A DNA stretch of 64,000 nt, from NCBI RefSeq assembly GCF_000775915.1, contig NZ_BBLT01000004.1:372001-436000 (forward strand), in the 5' to 3' direction. How positions within the stretch are numbered: position 1 is the first letter of the stretch; every line of letters begins with the position of its first letter. A program made the position numbers and the translations under genes. This DNA comes from Sporocytophaga myxococcoides. GTDB taxonomy: Bacteria > Bacteroidota > Bacteroidia > Cytophagales > Cytophagaceae. Below the pieces are notes generated by a model. It did not search any database. It saw only the letters and a list, made by a program, of their open reading frames with translations, and was not told the origin of the DNA. Positions 27,963 to 37,155 of this stretch are shown piece after piece.

Positions 27963-28207
27963 TATGCAATCACTTATTTTAAGTCATTTAAAACTATTAA
28001 GGTTCTTAAAATCAAACGCTTCACGTTCATAATTTCATTATTTTTTTCTCTTTTAAAAATTTACAGGGTCCATAATTCCTTATAAATATCTAATTCGTAT
28101 TACATTCCATTAATCTATCCCATTTTTAAAATACTCAGAAATAGGTATCTTAGCATTAGAATGTATTTGTTTAGATCTTACCATTTTTTTTGTAGTCTCT
28201 AACTTTT
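27963..28207. other. AT-rich spacer before regulator B
   Basis: No gene or structured element seen. It must hold the immediate promoter of the second regulator unless that gene is read from dyad-promoter 3 through the terminator at 27935-27961. No further copy of the dyad is present. Confidence 0.4.
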
Positions 28208-29017
28208 ATGAAAAGTATCCAAGCCACTAAAAGCAATTTAGAATATTATAAACAAGCTGGAAAAGTCATTGGTCAATATATACCAGCCAGAAATCCTCAA
28301 AATAACAAGCCTTACAATCTGATTGATTTACCTCAATTCCGTTCATTAACTGCATACTTTCCAAGCATTGTATGTATTATTGACATTATATCCAAGGAAT
28401 ATATATATGTAAGTAAAAATCTTTTTGATGTACTAGGATATACTCAGGATGATTTTTACAAGGAGGGTTTTCTCAAAACAGTAAAAATATTTCCAACGGA
28501 CCAGCTTGAAATAGTTCTTCATAAAATTTTCCCTTTGATGTTTGAAGCATTCGAAGAGCACAGCCATACAGACACTGTGGATGATTTGAAAATTTCATAT
28601 TGTACTCTTGTAAATCATAATGAAGGACATCAAAGATGGTACCTTCATCAGATTACAGTTTTAATGAAAGATGAAAATAATAAAGCTCATATCTTAATAA
28701 AACAGGTTACTGATATACACAACTATAAAGATAATGACAGTATTATTTTCACAATTGAACAGAAAGACAAACAAGGATTATATCATACAATATTTAAAAA
28801 ATCATTTCAAAATGATAACATTGAGCATGTACTTTCTGATAGAGAAATTGAAGTGTTACATTTAATGGGCCAAGGCTATACCAGCAAAGAAATTGCAAAT
28901 TCTTTATTTGTAAGTGAACATACGATTTATAAACATAGAAAAAATATGCTTAAGAAGATGAATGTTAAAAGATCTGGCGATCTTCTAAAGAAAGCCATGG
29001 CTTCAGGAATTATTTAG
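28208..29017 (+). CDS. PAS-LuxR transcriptional regulator B
   Basis: A 269-aa paralogue of the regulator at 26874, collinear over the PAS-like region (IVCIIDIISKEYIYVSKNLF) and nearly identical in the LuxR-type DNA-binding part (about 208-269; LSDREIEVLHLMGQGYTSKE, then EHTIYKHRKNMLKKM). The N-terminal 30 residues differ most. Recognition-helix residues are almost the same in the two proteins (TVYKHRKNMLKKMDVKRSGD against TIYKHRKNMLKKMNVKRSGD), so they should recognise the same or very similar DNA sites. Function and signal are unknown. Confidence 0.88.
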   Translation: MKSIQATKSNLEYYKQAGKVIGQYIPARNPQNNKPYNLIDLPQFRSLTAYFPSIVCIIDIISKEYIYVSKNLFDVLGYTQDDFYKEGFLKTVKIFPTDQLEIVLHKIFPLMFEAFEEHSHTDTVDDLKISYCTLVNHNEGHQRWYLHQITVLMKDENNKAHILIKQVTDIHNYKDNDSIIFTIEQKDKQGLYHTIFKKSFQNDNIEHVLSDREIEVLHLMGQGYTSKEIANSLFVSEHTIYKHRKNMLKKMNVKRSGDLLKKAMASGII

Positions 29018-29232
29018 ATTGATAATAGTTCTACAGTTTTCCCCTCGGTTAAGAGAGAATAAATTATAAACATATATATATTTAAGTATATATATATAAT
29101 TCTTATCCCAGGCTTTATATGCTCATAAAAGGAAGTGCTATTAATATATTTACTTCTCTTCTATTTTTTTGAATTTGATTTTTCAAAACCCTTATTTTAA
29201 TTTTAAATTCTTAAAACTTTATTTCACAAAAA

Positions 29233-29769
29233 ATGGAAAGAATATTAGGCGTTGGCTCCAGAATTAATCACAATAGATTTGGGGAAGGAATAGTTGCCGG
29301 AACAAAACTGGGAAACTACAGGATTAGCTTTTTTGGAAAAGGCATTATTGAAGTCCCTAAAGATTCTGAAGAAATAGAAATACTGGAGTTGCTTGCTCCT
29401 GAAGAACGTATGATCAGCACTGATGATGTGGAGACAACATTGATCGGCATTCTCCGGAAGTGGTCCGACCTATCAGAAGTTGTGCATATAGCAGACAAAT
29501 GGAAAAAAGGTACATTGGTTATTAAATCTTATGATGATTCTGTAAAACCTAAGGAAGTACCTCTTGATACATTCTTTCATAAAATTGTAATGCTAAGAGA
29601 CCGGTTGAGAGTCTTGGAACAAAAGATTAATGCACACGCTGTATTGACAGATAGTGAAAAAGTAGATATGCAGCAGTATATCACCCGCATTTATGGTTCT
29701 TTAACAACGTTCAATGTATTATTTAAAAATTCATCTCAGGTGTTTGTTGGAGAAAAAGGAAAAGAATAA
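29233..29769 (+). CDS. Conserved hypothetical protein with Tudor/KOW-like N-terminus
   Basis: The 178-aa protein starts with MERILGVGSRINHNRFGEGI, which resembles the small beta-barrel found at the C-terminus of UvrD/PcrA helicases and in RNA-polymerase-binding proteins (pattern G-x-x-V-x-H-x-x-F-G-x-G). The rest is predicted helical with a possible coiled coil near residues 110-130 (HKIVMLRDRLRVLEQKINAH). This suggests a nucleic-acid- or polymerase-associated role, but no family assignment is certain. It ends before a strong shared terminator. Confidence 0.65.
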   Translation: MERILGVGSRINHNRFGEGIVAGTKLGNYRISFFGKGIIEVPKDSEEIEILELLAPEERMISTDDVETTLIGILRKWSDLSEVVHIADKWKKGTLVIKSYDDSVKPKEVPLDTFFHKIVMLRDRLRVLEQKINAHAVLTDSEKVDMQQYITRIYGSLTTFNVLFKNSSQVFVGEKGKE

Positions 29770-29812
29770 TTAAACAAACATTTATACTTATAAAATTTCA
29801 ACATATCTTAAA

Positions 29813-29849
29813 AAAAATGCGGACTATGCTAAGCATGATCCGCATTTTT
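29813..29849. terminator. Bidirectional terminator
   Basis: AAAAATGCGGA (29813-29823) pairs with TCCGCATTTTT (29839-29849), with an inner ATGCT/AGCAT extension. It lies between convergent genes and has A/T tracts on both sides. Confidence 0.92.
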
Positions 29850-29865
29850 AATGGGGCATATAACT

Positions 29866-32800
29866 TTATTTTATTTTAATCATCCTTACAGACTCTTTTT
29901 TACCAGAAGCATAATTTACTTTTAAAACATAAGCCCCCTGCTCAAGATCTCCTCCCAGATTCATTTCCTGTCCGCCGGAGACTCTTCCCTCTGAAGAAAT
30001 CTCTTCACCCAGAAGATTAATAACCGAATAACTTTCGATGTCTTCATTTACTACAAATTTGAAGTCAGCATTACTAGGATTAGGATATAATTTCAACTGT
30101 GACAATGTTGATCCAGATTGAATTCCGGATACAACCGGAGCAACATTAATTGTAACAGGAACTGACGGCATCTTTGCTCCATTGTCGTCCGATGCAACTG
30201 CAATAATGGTATATATGCCATCTCCAGGATCGAACCATGTAAATTCATATGGAGCATTAACAGCAGTTCCTAAGAGTGAACTACCAATGTAAAATTCAAC
30301 TTTTGATACCTTTCCATCTGCATCTGAAGCGTCTGCTGTTAAAATTATCTCTTTTGAAGATAAAAATATATCGTTATTTTTTGGAGATGTGATTCTTACT
30401 TTAGGTGGTTGATTTGTCACAGCAGTCAATAGCAAGGGAGATGAAACTGTCACTCCACCATGGTTATCAGTAACCTTAATAGTAATACTATAAGAACCAG
30501 CTACTGGTAAAGTCCAGTTAATATTAAACGGAGCAGTAGTTGAAGTTCCTATTAAAACTGTTCCATTGTAGTATTCAACCTTTTTAACACTTCCATCAGG
30601 ATCACTTACAGAAATGTCAAAACTAACAGATGAGCCGATTTTAACTGTACTGTTGTTTAAAGGAGCATTGACCACAACAACAGGAGGCTGATTTTCATTC
30701 ACTGTAAATGATACAGCTGAACTAGTTGTCGTTTCTCCTTTATCATCTGTTGCTTTGGCAGTAATGAAATAAGTACCGACAGGTAGTTCTGACATTGTAT
30801 AGCTAAATGGAGCTGCAAGATCTGTCCCTATCAGTACTTCTCCAGAATAAAATTCCACTTTTATAACTGATCCATCTGAATCTGTTGCATCAACATCTAT
30901 TGCAACCGAAGCAGGCACTACAAATGCCGCATTGTTTGCTGGTGATATTATTGTAACCGAAGGTGCCTGGTTTACAATCAACAAAACAGAAGAAGAAATT
31001 GCTACTCCACCATTATTATCAGTAGCTTTAACTGTAATATTGTATTTTCCGGCAGGTACAGAAGTCCAGGTAAAACTATATGGAGCTGTTAAATCAGACC
31101 CAAGCAAAGTACTTCCATTATAAAATTCTACTTTTGAAATCAATCCATCTGCATCTGAAGCTTCTGCGGTAATGGTAATATCCCCGGGAGCTACAAAGGA
31201 TGCATTGTTAAGAGGAGATGCAATTGAAACCAGAGGACTTTGGTTCACAACAAGGGTTATAGCTGAAGAGGTAGAAACTCCGCCTTTATCATCTGTAACT
31301 TTAGCCATTAAAGTATAAGTGCCTGCTGTAAGACTTGATATAGTATAAGTATAAGGTGAAGTATTAACACTTCCAAGCAATGTGGCTCCATTATAAAACT
31401 CGACTTTAACTACAGATCCATCAGTATCAGTGGCAAAAGCTGTCAACAAAACATTTGAAGCCGGAGCCTGAAGAACCGTGTTATTGGCAGGGGTCGTCAA
31501 TGCAACAGATGGAAGTTTATTGGCGTTCACAACTACAGTAATGGGAGTACTTTCGGTTGATGCTCCATTATTGTCTGTTGCTTTTGCAGTAATCAAATAA
31601 GTACCTGCAGCAACATTATTCCAATTGAAAGAATATGGAGATGTTGCATCGCTTCCTAATAAAGTACTCCCATTGTAAAACTCAACCTTGGTAATATTAC
31701 CATCTGAATCAGCTGCATTTGCAGTGATTGTAAATGATGCTGCTGCAACATAAGCAGTATTATTTGCAGGAGCTGTAATACTCACTATTGGAGCTTTATT
31801 ACCAGCAGCTACATCGACATAATTAAGGTTTATCTCATCCGAATCGAAAACAATCCTCATGATTTGATTTCCAGCCATTAAGGAGACGGCAGGAATGATA
31901 ACTGTCTGCCATACCTGGAAATCACCTGTATTGGGAACTTTAATCCCCCCCGTAACATTAACCCCATTCATTTCAATATGCATGGTTTTACCCGTAGCAA
32001 TAGCGGCCACTCTTACTTTAAAATCATATTTCCCAGCCTCCGATACATCCACAGTATACTCCAGCCATTCACCTTTGACTGTCCAGCCAATATTATACCC
32101 TCCGCCTACATCAGTTGACACTTCAATATCAACATCGTCTTTTCTGAAAGCCTCCCCCCTGTTCCCTTCATCAGAATCAAAATATCCAAGGCCACTTCCT
32201 CCCAGATCGTAATTTTCAGCTTCGATTCTTCCCGGAATAGGCCAAGCTTTACCACCATATGGTGTTTGAGGAACTGTGACAACAATCTTTACAGAAGCTG
32301 AGGTACCAATACCTCCTTTATCATCAGTCGCCTTTGCAGTGATAGTATAAGTTCCGGCAGCAACTGCTGGCCAGGTGTATGTATAAGGAGAATTAGTTAC
32401 TGATCCTAACAATGTGGTTCCATTATAAAATTCCACTTTACTGATTGTGCCATCAGCATCTGTAGCACTAGCAGTAAGTGTTATATTTGTACCTCCTTCA
32501 AAAGTTGCATTGTTGGCAGGAGCTGTAATTGAAACTGTTGGAACTTTGTTTGCCGTTACAACAACAGTGACTGCTGTTGAGGTAGTAGTAGCCCCGCTGT
32601 TATCAGTAGCCTTAGCTGTGATGGTATGTGTTCCTGCTGCTACTCCTGTCCAGATATAAGTATAAGGAGAGGTAGTTGAGGCCCCCAATAATGTGTTACC
32701 GTTATAATATTCCACTTTACTGATTTTCCCATCTGCATCTGCGGCATTGGCAGTGAGTGTTATGCTTGCACCGGCAAAAAAAGCAGCATTGTTTGCAGGT

Positions 32801-33828
32801 CCAGTAATAGAAACAGTTGGAGCAGAATTTACAACACAGGAAATAAAATTATCAGCAACTGATAATTTAGTTTTCATATAAGCCCCTGATGTGGAAAGGT
32901 CATTCCAGGCATCCGCATCACAGGCACCAGGCTTAAGAGCTGCAGAAGCTTCCGCTTTATCACAATAACTCCAGTTGATCCAGCTTATTTTCTTTGAATT
33001 CATCCAACTGATCCAGTTATCAAATTCAGAAAGGTAAGGACCACCGTTACCACTTGCATCAGAAGAACCACATTCAGTTACAAAAAGTGCTTTACCCTTT
33101 GCTATCGCAGCATCTCCTTTTTGTCTTAAAGATGCTCCGTGTGTACCACTATAAAAATGTAGAGAATACATCAGGTTATTATAGTTTAAAGGATCATTGG
33201 CTGCAATGTCAACATCCTGACTCCAGTTTGGTGTACCTACAATTATAATTGTACTTGGATCAATAGCTCTGATTACAGGAATGACGGCATTTGCATATGT
33301 CTTCACTGTAGACCAGCTGACTCCATTGGGTTCATTACAGATTTCAAACAATACATGTTTTTTTCCACCATGTTTGGTTGCCATATAGGCCCAGAAATCT
33401 TTGGCTTCGTTAAGATTAGCATTCGGATCTCCAGGAGTAAGTACGTGCCAGTCAATCATACAATAGATACCTCTTTTCTCACATTCATCTACCCAAGTGT
33501 CAATATATGTTTTCCAGTATGAAGGGTCTGTTATATAACCCTCTTCCCGCACATACATTGCCAGACGGAAGATATCTATTCCCCAGTTGTTGGCAAGCTC
33601 GTCTAGTGCAGAAGTTTTCATACAATTAGGAAACCATTGCATACCATGCGAACTGAACCCTTTAAGTTGAACCGGATTTCCACACTCATTAGTCAATTGA
33701 GATCCGACCACCTTTAGTTTGCCATTTAAAGCAACGGGTGACCCTGCAGGAATTTGAGCAAAGCTATTCTGCCAGCAAAAAAATAATATTAGAAAAGCGA
33801 TATTTCTAATGAAGGAGAAGTGCTTCAT
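29866..33828 (-). CDS. GH5 cellulase-like enzyme with Ig repeats, CBM6 and T9SS sorting domain
   Basis: Secreted glycoside hydrolase of 1320 aa from the start at 33828, which begins the signal peptide MKHFSFIRNIAFLILFFC. (An in-frame Met at 33867 adds 13 residues; the numbers here count from that one.) The GH5 domain spans about 40-345 with acid/base Glu in FEICNEPNGVSW (about 175) and nucleophile Glu in LFVTECGSS (about 263). Two Ig-like domains (about 346-530), a CBM6 (about 535-686; RIEAENYD at its start), then six more Ig-like domains (about 690-1240) of the type VSITAPANN...A-x-D-x-D-G. The end (about 1253-1333) is a type A T9SS domain starting LSQLKLYPNPSNADF. A beta-1,4-glucanase acting at the cell surface or outside is the best guess. 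Confidence 0.93.
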   Translation of the reverse strand: MKHFSFIRNIAFLILFFCWQNSFAQIPAGSPVALNGKLKVVGSQLTNECGNPVQLKGFSSHGMQWFPNCMKTSALDELANNWGIDIFRLAMYVREEGYITDPSYWKTYIDTWVDECEKRGIYCMIDWHVLTPGDPNANLNEAKDFWAYMATKHGGKKHVLFEICNEPNGVSWSTVKTYANAVIPVIRAIDPSTIIIVGTPNWSQDVDIAANDPLNYNNLMYSLHFYSGTHGASLRQKGDAAIAKGKALFVTECGSSDASGNGGPYLSEFDNWISWMNSKKISWINWSYCDKAEASAALKPGACDADAWNDLSTSGAYMKTKLSVADNFISCVVNSAPTVSITGPANNAAFFAGASITLTANAADADGKISKVEYYNGNTLLGASTTSPYTYIWTGVAAGTHTITAKATDNSGATTTSTAVTVVVTANKVPTVSITAPANNATFEGGTNITLTASATDADGTISKVEFYNGTTLLGSVTNSPYTYTWPAVAAGTYTITAKATDDKGGIGTSASVKIVVTVPQTPYGGKAWPIPGRIEAENYDLGGSGLGYFDSDEGNRGEAFRKDDVDIEVSTDVGGGYNIGWTVKGEWLEYTVDVSEAGKYDFKVRVAAIATGKTMHIEMNGVNVTGGIKVPNTGDFQVWQTVIIPAVSLMAGNQIMRIVFDSDEINLNYVDVAAGNKAPIVSITAPANNTAYVAAASFTITANAADSDGNITKVEFYNGSTLLGSDATSPYSFNWNNVAAGTYLITAKATDNNGASTESTPITVVVNANKLPSVALTTPANNTVLQAPASNVLLTAFATDTDGSVVKVEFYNGATLLGSVNTSPYTYTISSLTAGTYTLMAKVTDDKGGVSTSSAITLVVNQSPLVSIASPLNNASFVAPGDITITAEASDADGLISKVEFYNGSTLLGSDLTAPYSFTWTSVPAGKYNITVKATDNNGGVAISSSVLLIVNQAPSVTIISPANNAAFVVPASVAIDVDATDSDGSVIKVEFYSGEVLIGTDLAAPFSYTMSELPVGTYFITAKATDDKGETTTSSAVSFTVNENQPPVVVVNAPLNNSTVKIGSSVSFDISVSDPDGSVKKVEYYNGTVLIGTSTTAPFNINWTLPVAGSYSITIKVTDNHGGVTVSSPLLLTAVTNQPPKVRITSPKNNDIFLSSKEIILTADASDADGKVSKVEFYIGSSLLGTAVNAPYEFTWFDPGDGIYTIIAVASDDNGAKMPSVPVTINVAPVVSGIQSGSTLSQLKLYPNPSNADFKFVVNEDIESYSVINLLGEEISSEGRVSGGQEMNLGGDLEQGAYVLKVNYASGKKESVRMIKIK

Positions 33829-34260
33829 GAAATTGAAAGTTTTTAATCTTTTTTTGTAAAATTTCAAGATTTAAAACTATAAAAGCAATTATTGTTTATC
33901 TGATTCGACAAAAAAATACTCTTTCAAGTACTTTCATATGACTCCGTTTAGGAAAAAACACAATATCAGATTTGATTCAGTTATGTGAAGCTAAATATGT
34001 TACATATAAAAAACAATAAAAAATATCCCTATAGTACAAGTTTTGTCAAATTTAAAAAACAGAGGAGTTTTTCGATTAAAAATGATCGAGAACTACTTTC
34101 ACATGAAACTTTATAGAAAACCTGTTTTACCTATACAGGTGTTTATCATAGAAATCCTGGTCGGACTAAATTTAAATACCGGCAAATTGTTTGCATTTAA
34201 ACATTTCCGTTGCCCTCAGGTTTTTTGAATTAAAGAGGTTAATACAGAGTACAAAAGATG
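33829..34260. other. AT-rich upstream region of the GH5 gene
   Basis: Upstream of the GH5 gene on the minus strand; it should contain its promoter. I see no exact CAAAnnTA (reverse of the -7 consensus) and no conserved repeat. A short open frame at 34043-34228 has no coding features. Confidence 0.4.
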
Positions 34261-34305
34261 ACTTGTCCGGAGATTAAGAATCCTGTGATTCCTTTCCGGA
34301 CAAGT
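34261..34305. terminator. Long hairpin, probable terminator of the GH63-like gene
   Basis: ACTTGTCCGGA (34261-34271) pairs perfectly with TCCGGACAAGT (34295-34305), and the loop holds a second hairpin GAATC-CTGT-GATTC (34278-34291). It lies 12 bp after the minus-strand gene. There is only a weak T tract (TCATCTTTTG), so Rho-independent termination is probable but not certain. Confidence 0.55.
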
Positions 34306-34317
34306 TCATTTTGAGAT

Positions 34318-36969
34318 CTAACCTTTCTTCCGATTCATGAATTCATATTTCTGAGATATCAGTTCACTTACAAGCCCGGTCCAGCCGGTCTGATGAGAAG
34401 CTCCAAGGCCTTTGCCCGAATCACCGTGGAAATATTCGTAAAAAAGAATATAGTCTTTAAAATTAGGGTCTTTGTTTAACTTGTCGACATTGCCAAATAC
34501 AGGTCTTTTACCTTCTGCATTCATTGTAAACAACTTAATGAGACGATCTCCCAGATGATGGGCAATTTCATTAAGACTTAAAAGATTCCCTGAGTTTACC
34601 GGATATTCTACTTTATAATCATCTCCGAAATAATGATAAAACTTATTCAGTGATTCAATCAGGAGGAAATTAACAGGAAACCATATTGGTCCTCGCCAGT
34701 TAGAGTTTCCTCCAAAAAGTTTTGAGTCAGATTCTCCGGGAAGATAACTCACAGAGAATAAATTATCATTGACCTTTATTTCATAAGGCTTATCCTTATG
34801 GTATTTAGATAAAGCTCGGATACCATAATCAGATAAAAATTCCTTTTCGTCTAATGCTCTCTGCAATAAGTTTTTAAGCCTTGCTCCTCTAAGCAATGAA
34901 AGCAGTCTTGTTTCACCTTTCCCTGCTTCATACCATCTGGATATTAAAACAGAAAGATCCGGCCGATTTTCCAGCACCCATTCCAGTCTCCGTTTAAAAT
35001 CGGGAAGATCAGAGACCATTTCCGGCTCTATAGTTTCCACAGCAAACATTGGAATCAGACCTACCATTGACCTGATTTTCATTGGTATACTTTCTCCTTC
35101 CGGCTTGTGAAGCACATCATAAAAGAACTCTTCTTCATTGTCCCAAAGACTGATACCTTGTCCTGCAATATTGGTAATGGCACCGGCGATATAGAGAAAG
35201 TGTTCGAAAAATTTTGTAGCCAAATCCTGATAAACTGGTTTCACCATAGCCAGTTCAGTGCTGATTTTAAGAAGGTTTAATGAATACATAGCCATCCAAC
35301 TTGTACCATCAGCCTGCTCAAGATATCCCCCGGTAGGCAGTTTCTGACTTCTGTCAAATACACCAATATTATCGAGGCCCAAAAAGCCTCCTTCAAATAT
35401 ATTGTTACCGCTAATGTCTTTTTGATTTACCCACCATGTAAAATTAAGCAGGAGTTTATGAAGGACTTTTTCGAGAAAATCATAATCCCCTTTCCCGGTA
35501 AACTCTTTATCTATCTGATAAACTTTATGTGCTGCCCATGCATGTACTGGAGGATTAACATCACTGAAGTTCCATTCATATGCGGGAATCTGTCCATTGG
35601 GATGCATGTAATATTCTCTCAGCAGCACGACCAGTTGTCTCTTTGCAAAATTAGGATCTAACCGAGCAAGAGGTACACAATGAAATGCCAGATCCCAAGC
35701 GGCATACCAAGGGTATTCCCATTTATCGGGCATTGAGATTATATTGGAATTACTAAGGTGTCTCCATTGACTATTTCTTTTATACTTCCTTTCTTCAGGA
35801 GGTGCTGGCTGCCCCGGATCTCCTTCCAGCCATTGATTTACATTAAAGTAATAAAACTGTTTACTCCATAACATTCCTGCATAGGATTGCCTCTGAATCA
35901 TTCTCAACTCCGGGTCTAAAACGTTTTTCTGCAAATCCTTATAAAAGGCATCAGCTTCATTCAGTCTCAATCCGAATATATCATCAAACTCATCAAACGC
36001 TCCATGATGTGGCTTATCCGAAAGTCTAAGCTTGATCACTTTTGTTTCTCCAGGAGCAAAATCAAGTTCATAAAACGCTGAAGCTTTCGTCCCATCTTTA
36101 AAATTTACAGTTTCGTTCTTACCTTCAACTATATAATCATTAATACCATCTTTACAATAAGTCGTAGAGTTGGCAAAATTGTATAGTCTTTTGTAGTTGG
36201 TCTCATTGTCACAGAAGAGGAATCTTCTATGATTCTCTGCATACAAATGAAAGGTTTTATCGCGTCTGTAATTTATACTGATTTCATCATTAGAAACGGC
36301 TTGCATGGAAGGCTTAAAACTTTTACTATCCCAGGACCAAGTATTTCTCAGCCATATTGTAGGTAAAACTGTAAGCCTGCAATGATCAGCCCCCCTGTTG
36401 GTAATACTGATCTTAACTAAAATATCTTCCTTGTCAGCCTTTGCATATTCAATAAAAACATCGTAGTAGCGATCATCATCGAAAACTCCGGTTTCCAGAA
36501 TTTCATATTCCGGATCTGCCTTTGTCCGTTTTCCATTTTCTTCAACTATTTTAGAATAAGGGAATGCCCTTTGAGGATACTTGTAGAGCATTTTCATGTA
36601 AGAATGAGAGGGCGTATTATCAAGGTAATAATATAACTCTTTACAATCTTCTCCATGATTTCCTTCGTTTCCTGAGAGGCCATATAGTCTCTCTTTCAGT
36701 ATGGGATCTTTACCATTCCAGAGAGCAAGAGCAAAACAAAGTAATGATTTATTATCTGAAATTCCTGCAATACCTTCTTCTCCCCACCTATAGGCTCTGC
36801 TTCTGGCCATATCATGAGAGACAAATTCCCAGGCACTTCCGGAAGCACTATAATCCTCTCTTACAGTACCCCATTGCCTTTCTGTTAAATATGGTCCCCA
36901 CTTTTTCCATCCGATACTTTCTCTGTATTGTTTAACACGCTCCCTTTCAGGATTCCAACTATTTTCCAT
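34318..36969 (-). CDS. GH63-like glucosidase (MGH1-type)
   Basis: Large cytosolic glycosidase (883 aa, no signal peptide) of the GH63/mannosylglycerate-hydrolase-like group. Recognisable stretches are the N-terminal YLTERQWGTVREDYSASGSA, then HGEDCKELYYYLDNTPSHSY, WEYPWYAAWDLAFHCVPLAR in the alpha/alpha barrel, IPAYEWNFSDVNPPVHAW (candidate catalytic region) and SNWRGPIWFPVNFL near the end. Members remove alpha-linked glucose or mannose from oligosaccharides or glycerate glycosides. Substrate not determinable here. It is transcribed alone, between the GH5 gene and a small exported protein. Confidence 0.85.
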   Translation of the reverse strand: MENSWNPERERVKQYRESIGWKKWGPYLTERQWGTVREDYSASGSAWEFVSHDMARSRAYRWGEEGIAGISDNKSLLCFALALWNGKDPILKERLYGLSGNEGNHGEDCKELYYYLDNTPSHSYMKMLYKYPQRAFPYSKIVEENGKRTKADPEYEILETGVFDDDRYYDVFIEYAKADKEDILVKISITNRGADHCRLTVLPTIWLRNTWSWDSKSFKPSMQAVSNDEISINYRRDKTFHLYAENHRRFLFCDNETNYKRLYNFANSTTYCKDGINDYIVEGKNETVNFKDGTKASAFYELDFAPGETKVIKLRLSDKPHHGAFDEFDDIFGLRLNEADAFYKDLQKNVLDPELRMIQRQSYAGMLWSKQFYYFNVNQWLEGDPGQPAPPEERKYKRNSQWRHLSNSNIISMPDKWEYPWYAAWDLAFHCVPLARLDPNFAKRQLVVLLREYYMHPNGQIPAYEWNFSDVNPPVHAWAAHKVYQIDKEFTGKGDYDFLEKVLHKLLLNFTWWVNQKDISGNNIFEGGFLGLDNIGVFDRSQKLPTGGYLEQADGTSWMAMYSLNLLKISTELAMVKPVYQDLATKFFEHFLYIAGAITNIAGQGISLWDNEEEFFYDVLHKPEGESIPMKIRSMVGLIPMFAVETIEPEMVSDLPDFKRRLEWVLENRPDLSVLISRWYEAGKGETRLLSLLRGARLKNLLQRALDEKEFLSDYGIRALSKYHKDKPYEIKVNDNLFSVSYLPGESDSKLFGGNSNWRGPIWFPVNFLLIESLNKFYHYFGDDYKVEYPVNSGNLLSLNEIAHHLGDRLIKLFTMNAEGKRPVFGNVDKLNKDPNFKDYILFYEYFHGDSGKGLGASHQTGWTGLVSELISQKYEFMNRKKG

Positions 36970-37120
36970 TGACTAAATAAAAAAAATATAATAACTAAAA
37001 TAAAAACATAGGCTCACACCAATGCTGATATATCTTTGATACCATTTGACTTTTAACATTCACTTACAAGTTTTTATCCTCACTCCCTGAAAAATTTAAA
37101 AATCATTTGTGGCGGAAAAT

Positions 37121-37142
37121 GAGACGCCAGGCATAGCGTCTC
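37121..37142 (-). terminator. Hairpin GAGACGC/GCGTCTC, possible terminator
   Basis: GAGACGC (37121-37127) and GCGTCTC (37136-37142) form a perfect 7-bp stem just after the minus-strand gene ending at 37156; on that strand it is followed by ATTTTCC. It resembles GAGACGC-type intergenic hairpin repeats known from several bacteria. This is the only copy I noticed in the window. Confidence 0.45.
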
Positions 37143-37155
37143 TACTGCTTAAAGC

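Noticed and set aside
30119-32840. Ig-repeat region as a tandem DNA repeat or CRISPR-like array
   Set aside because: The repeats are protein-level, about 90 aa each and diverged in DNA; there are no short identical repeats with spacers.
34043-34228. Open frame of 61 codons upstream of the GH5 gene
   Set aside because: No homology signature, no plausible ribosome binding site, and it lies in a promoter region.
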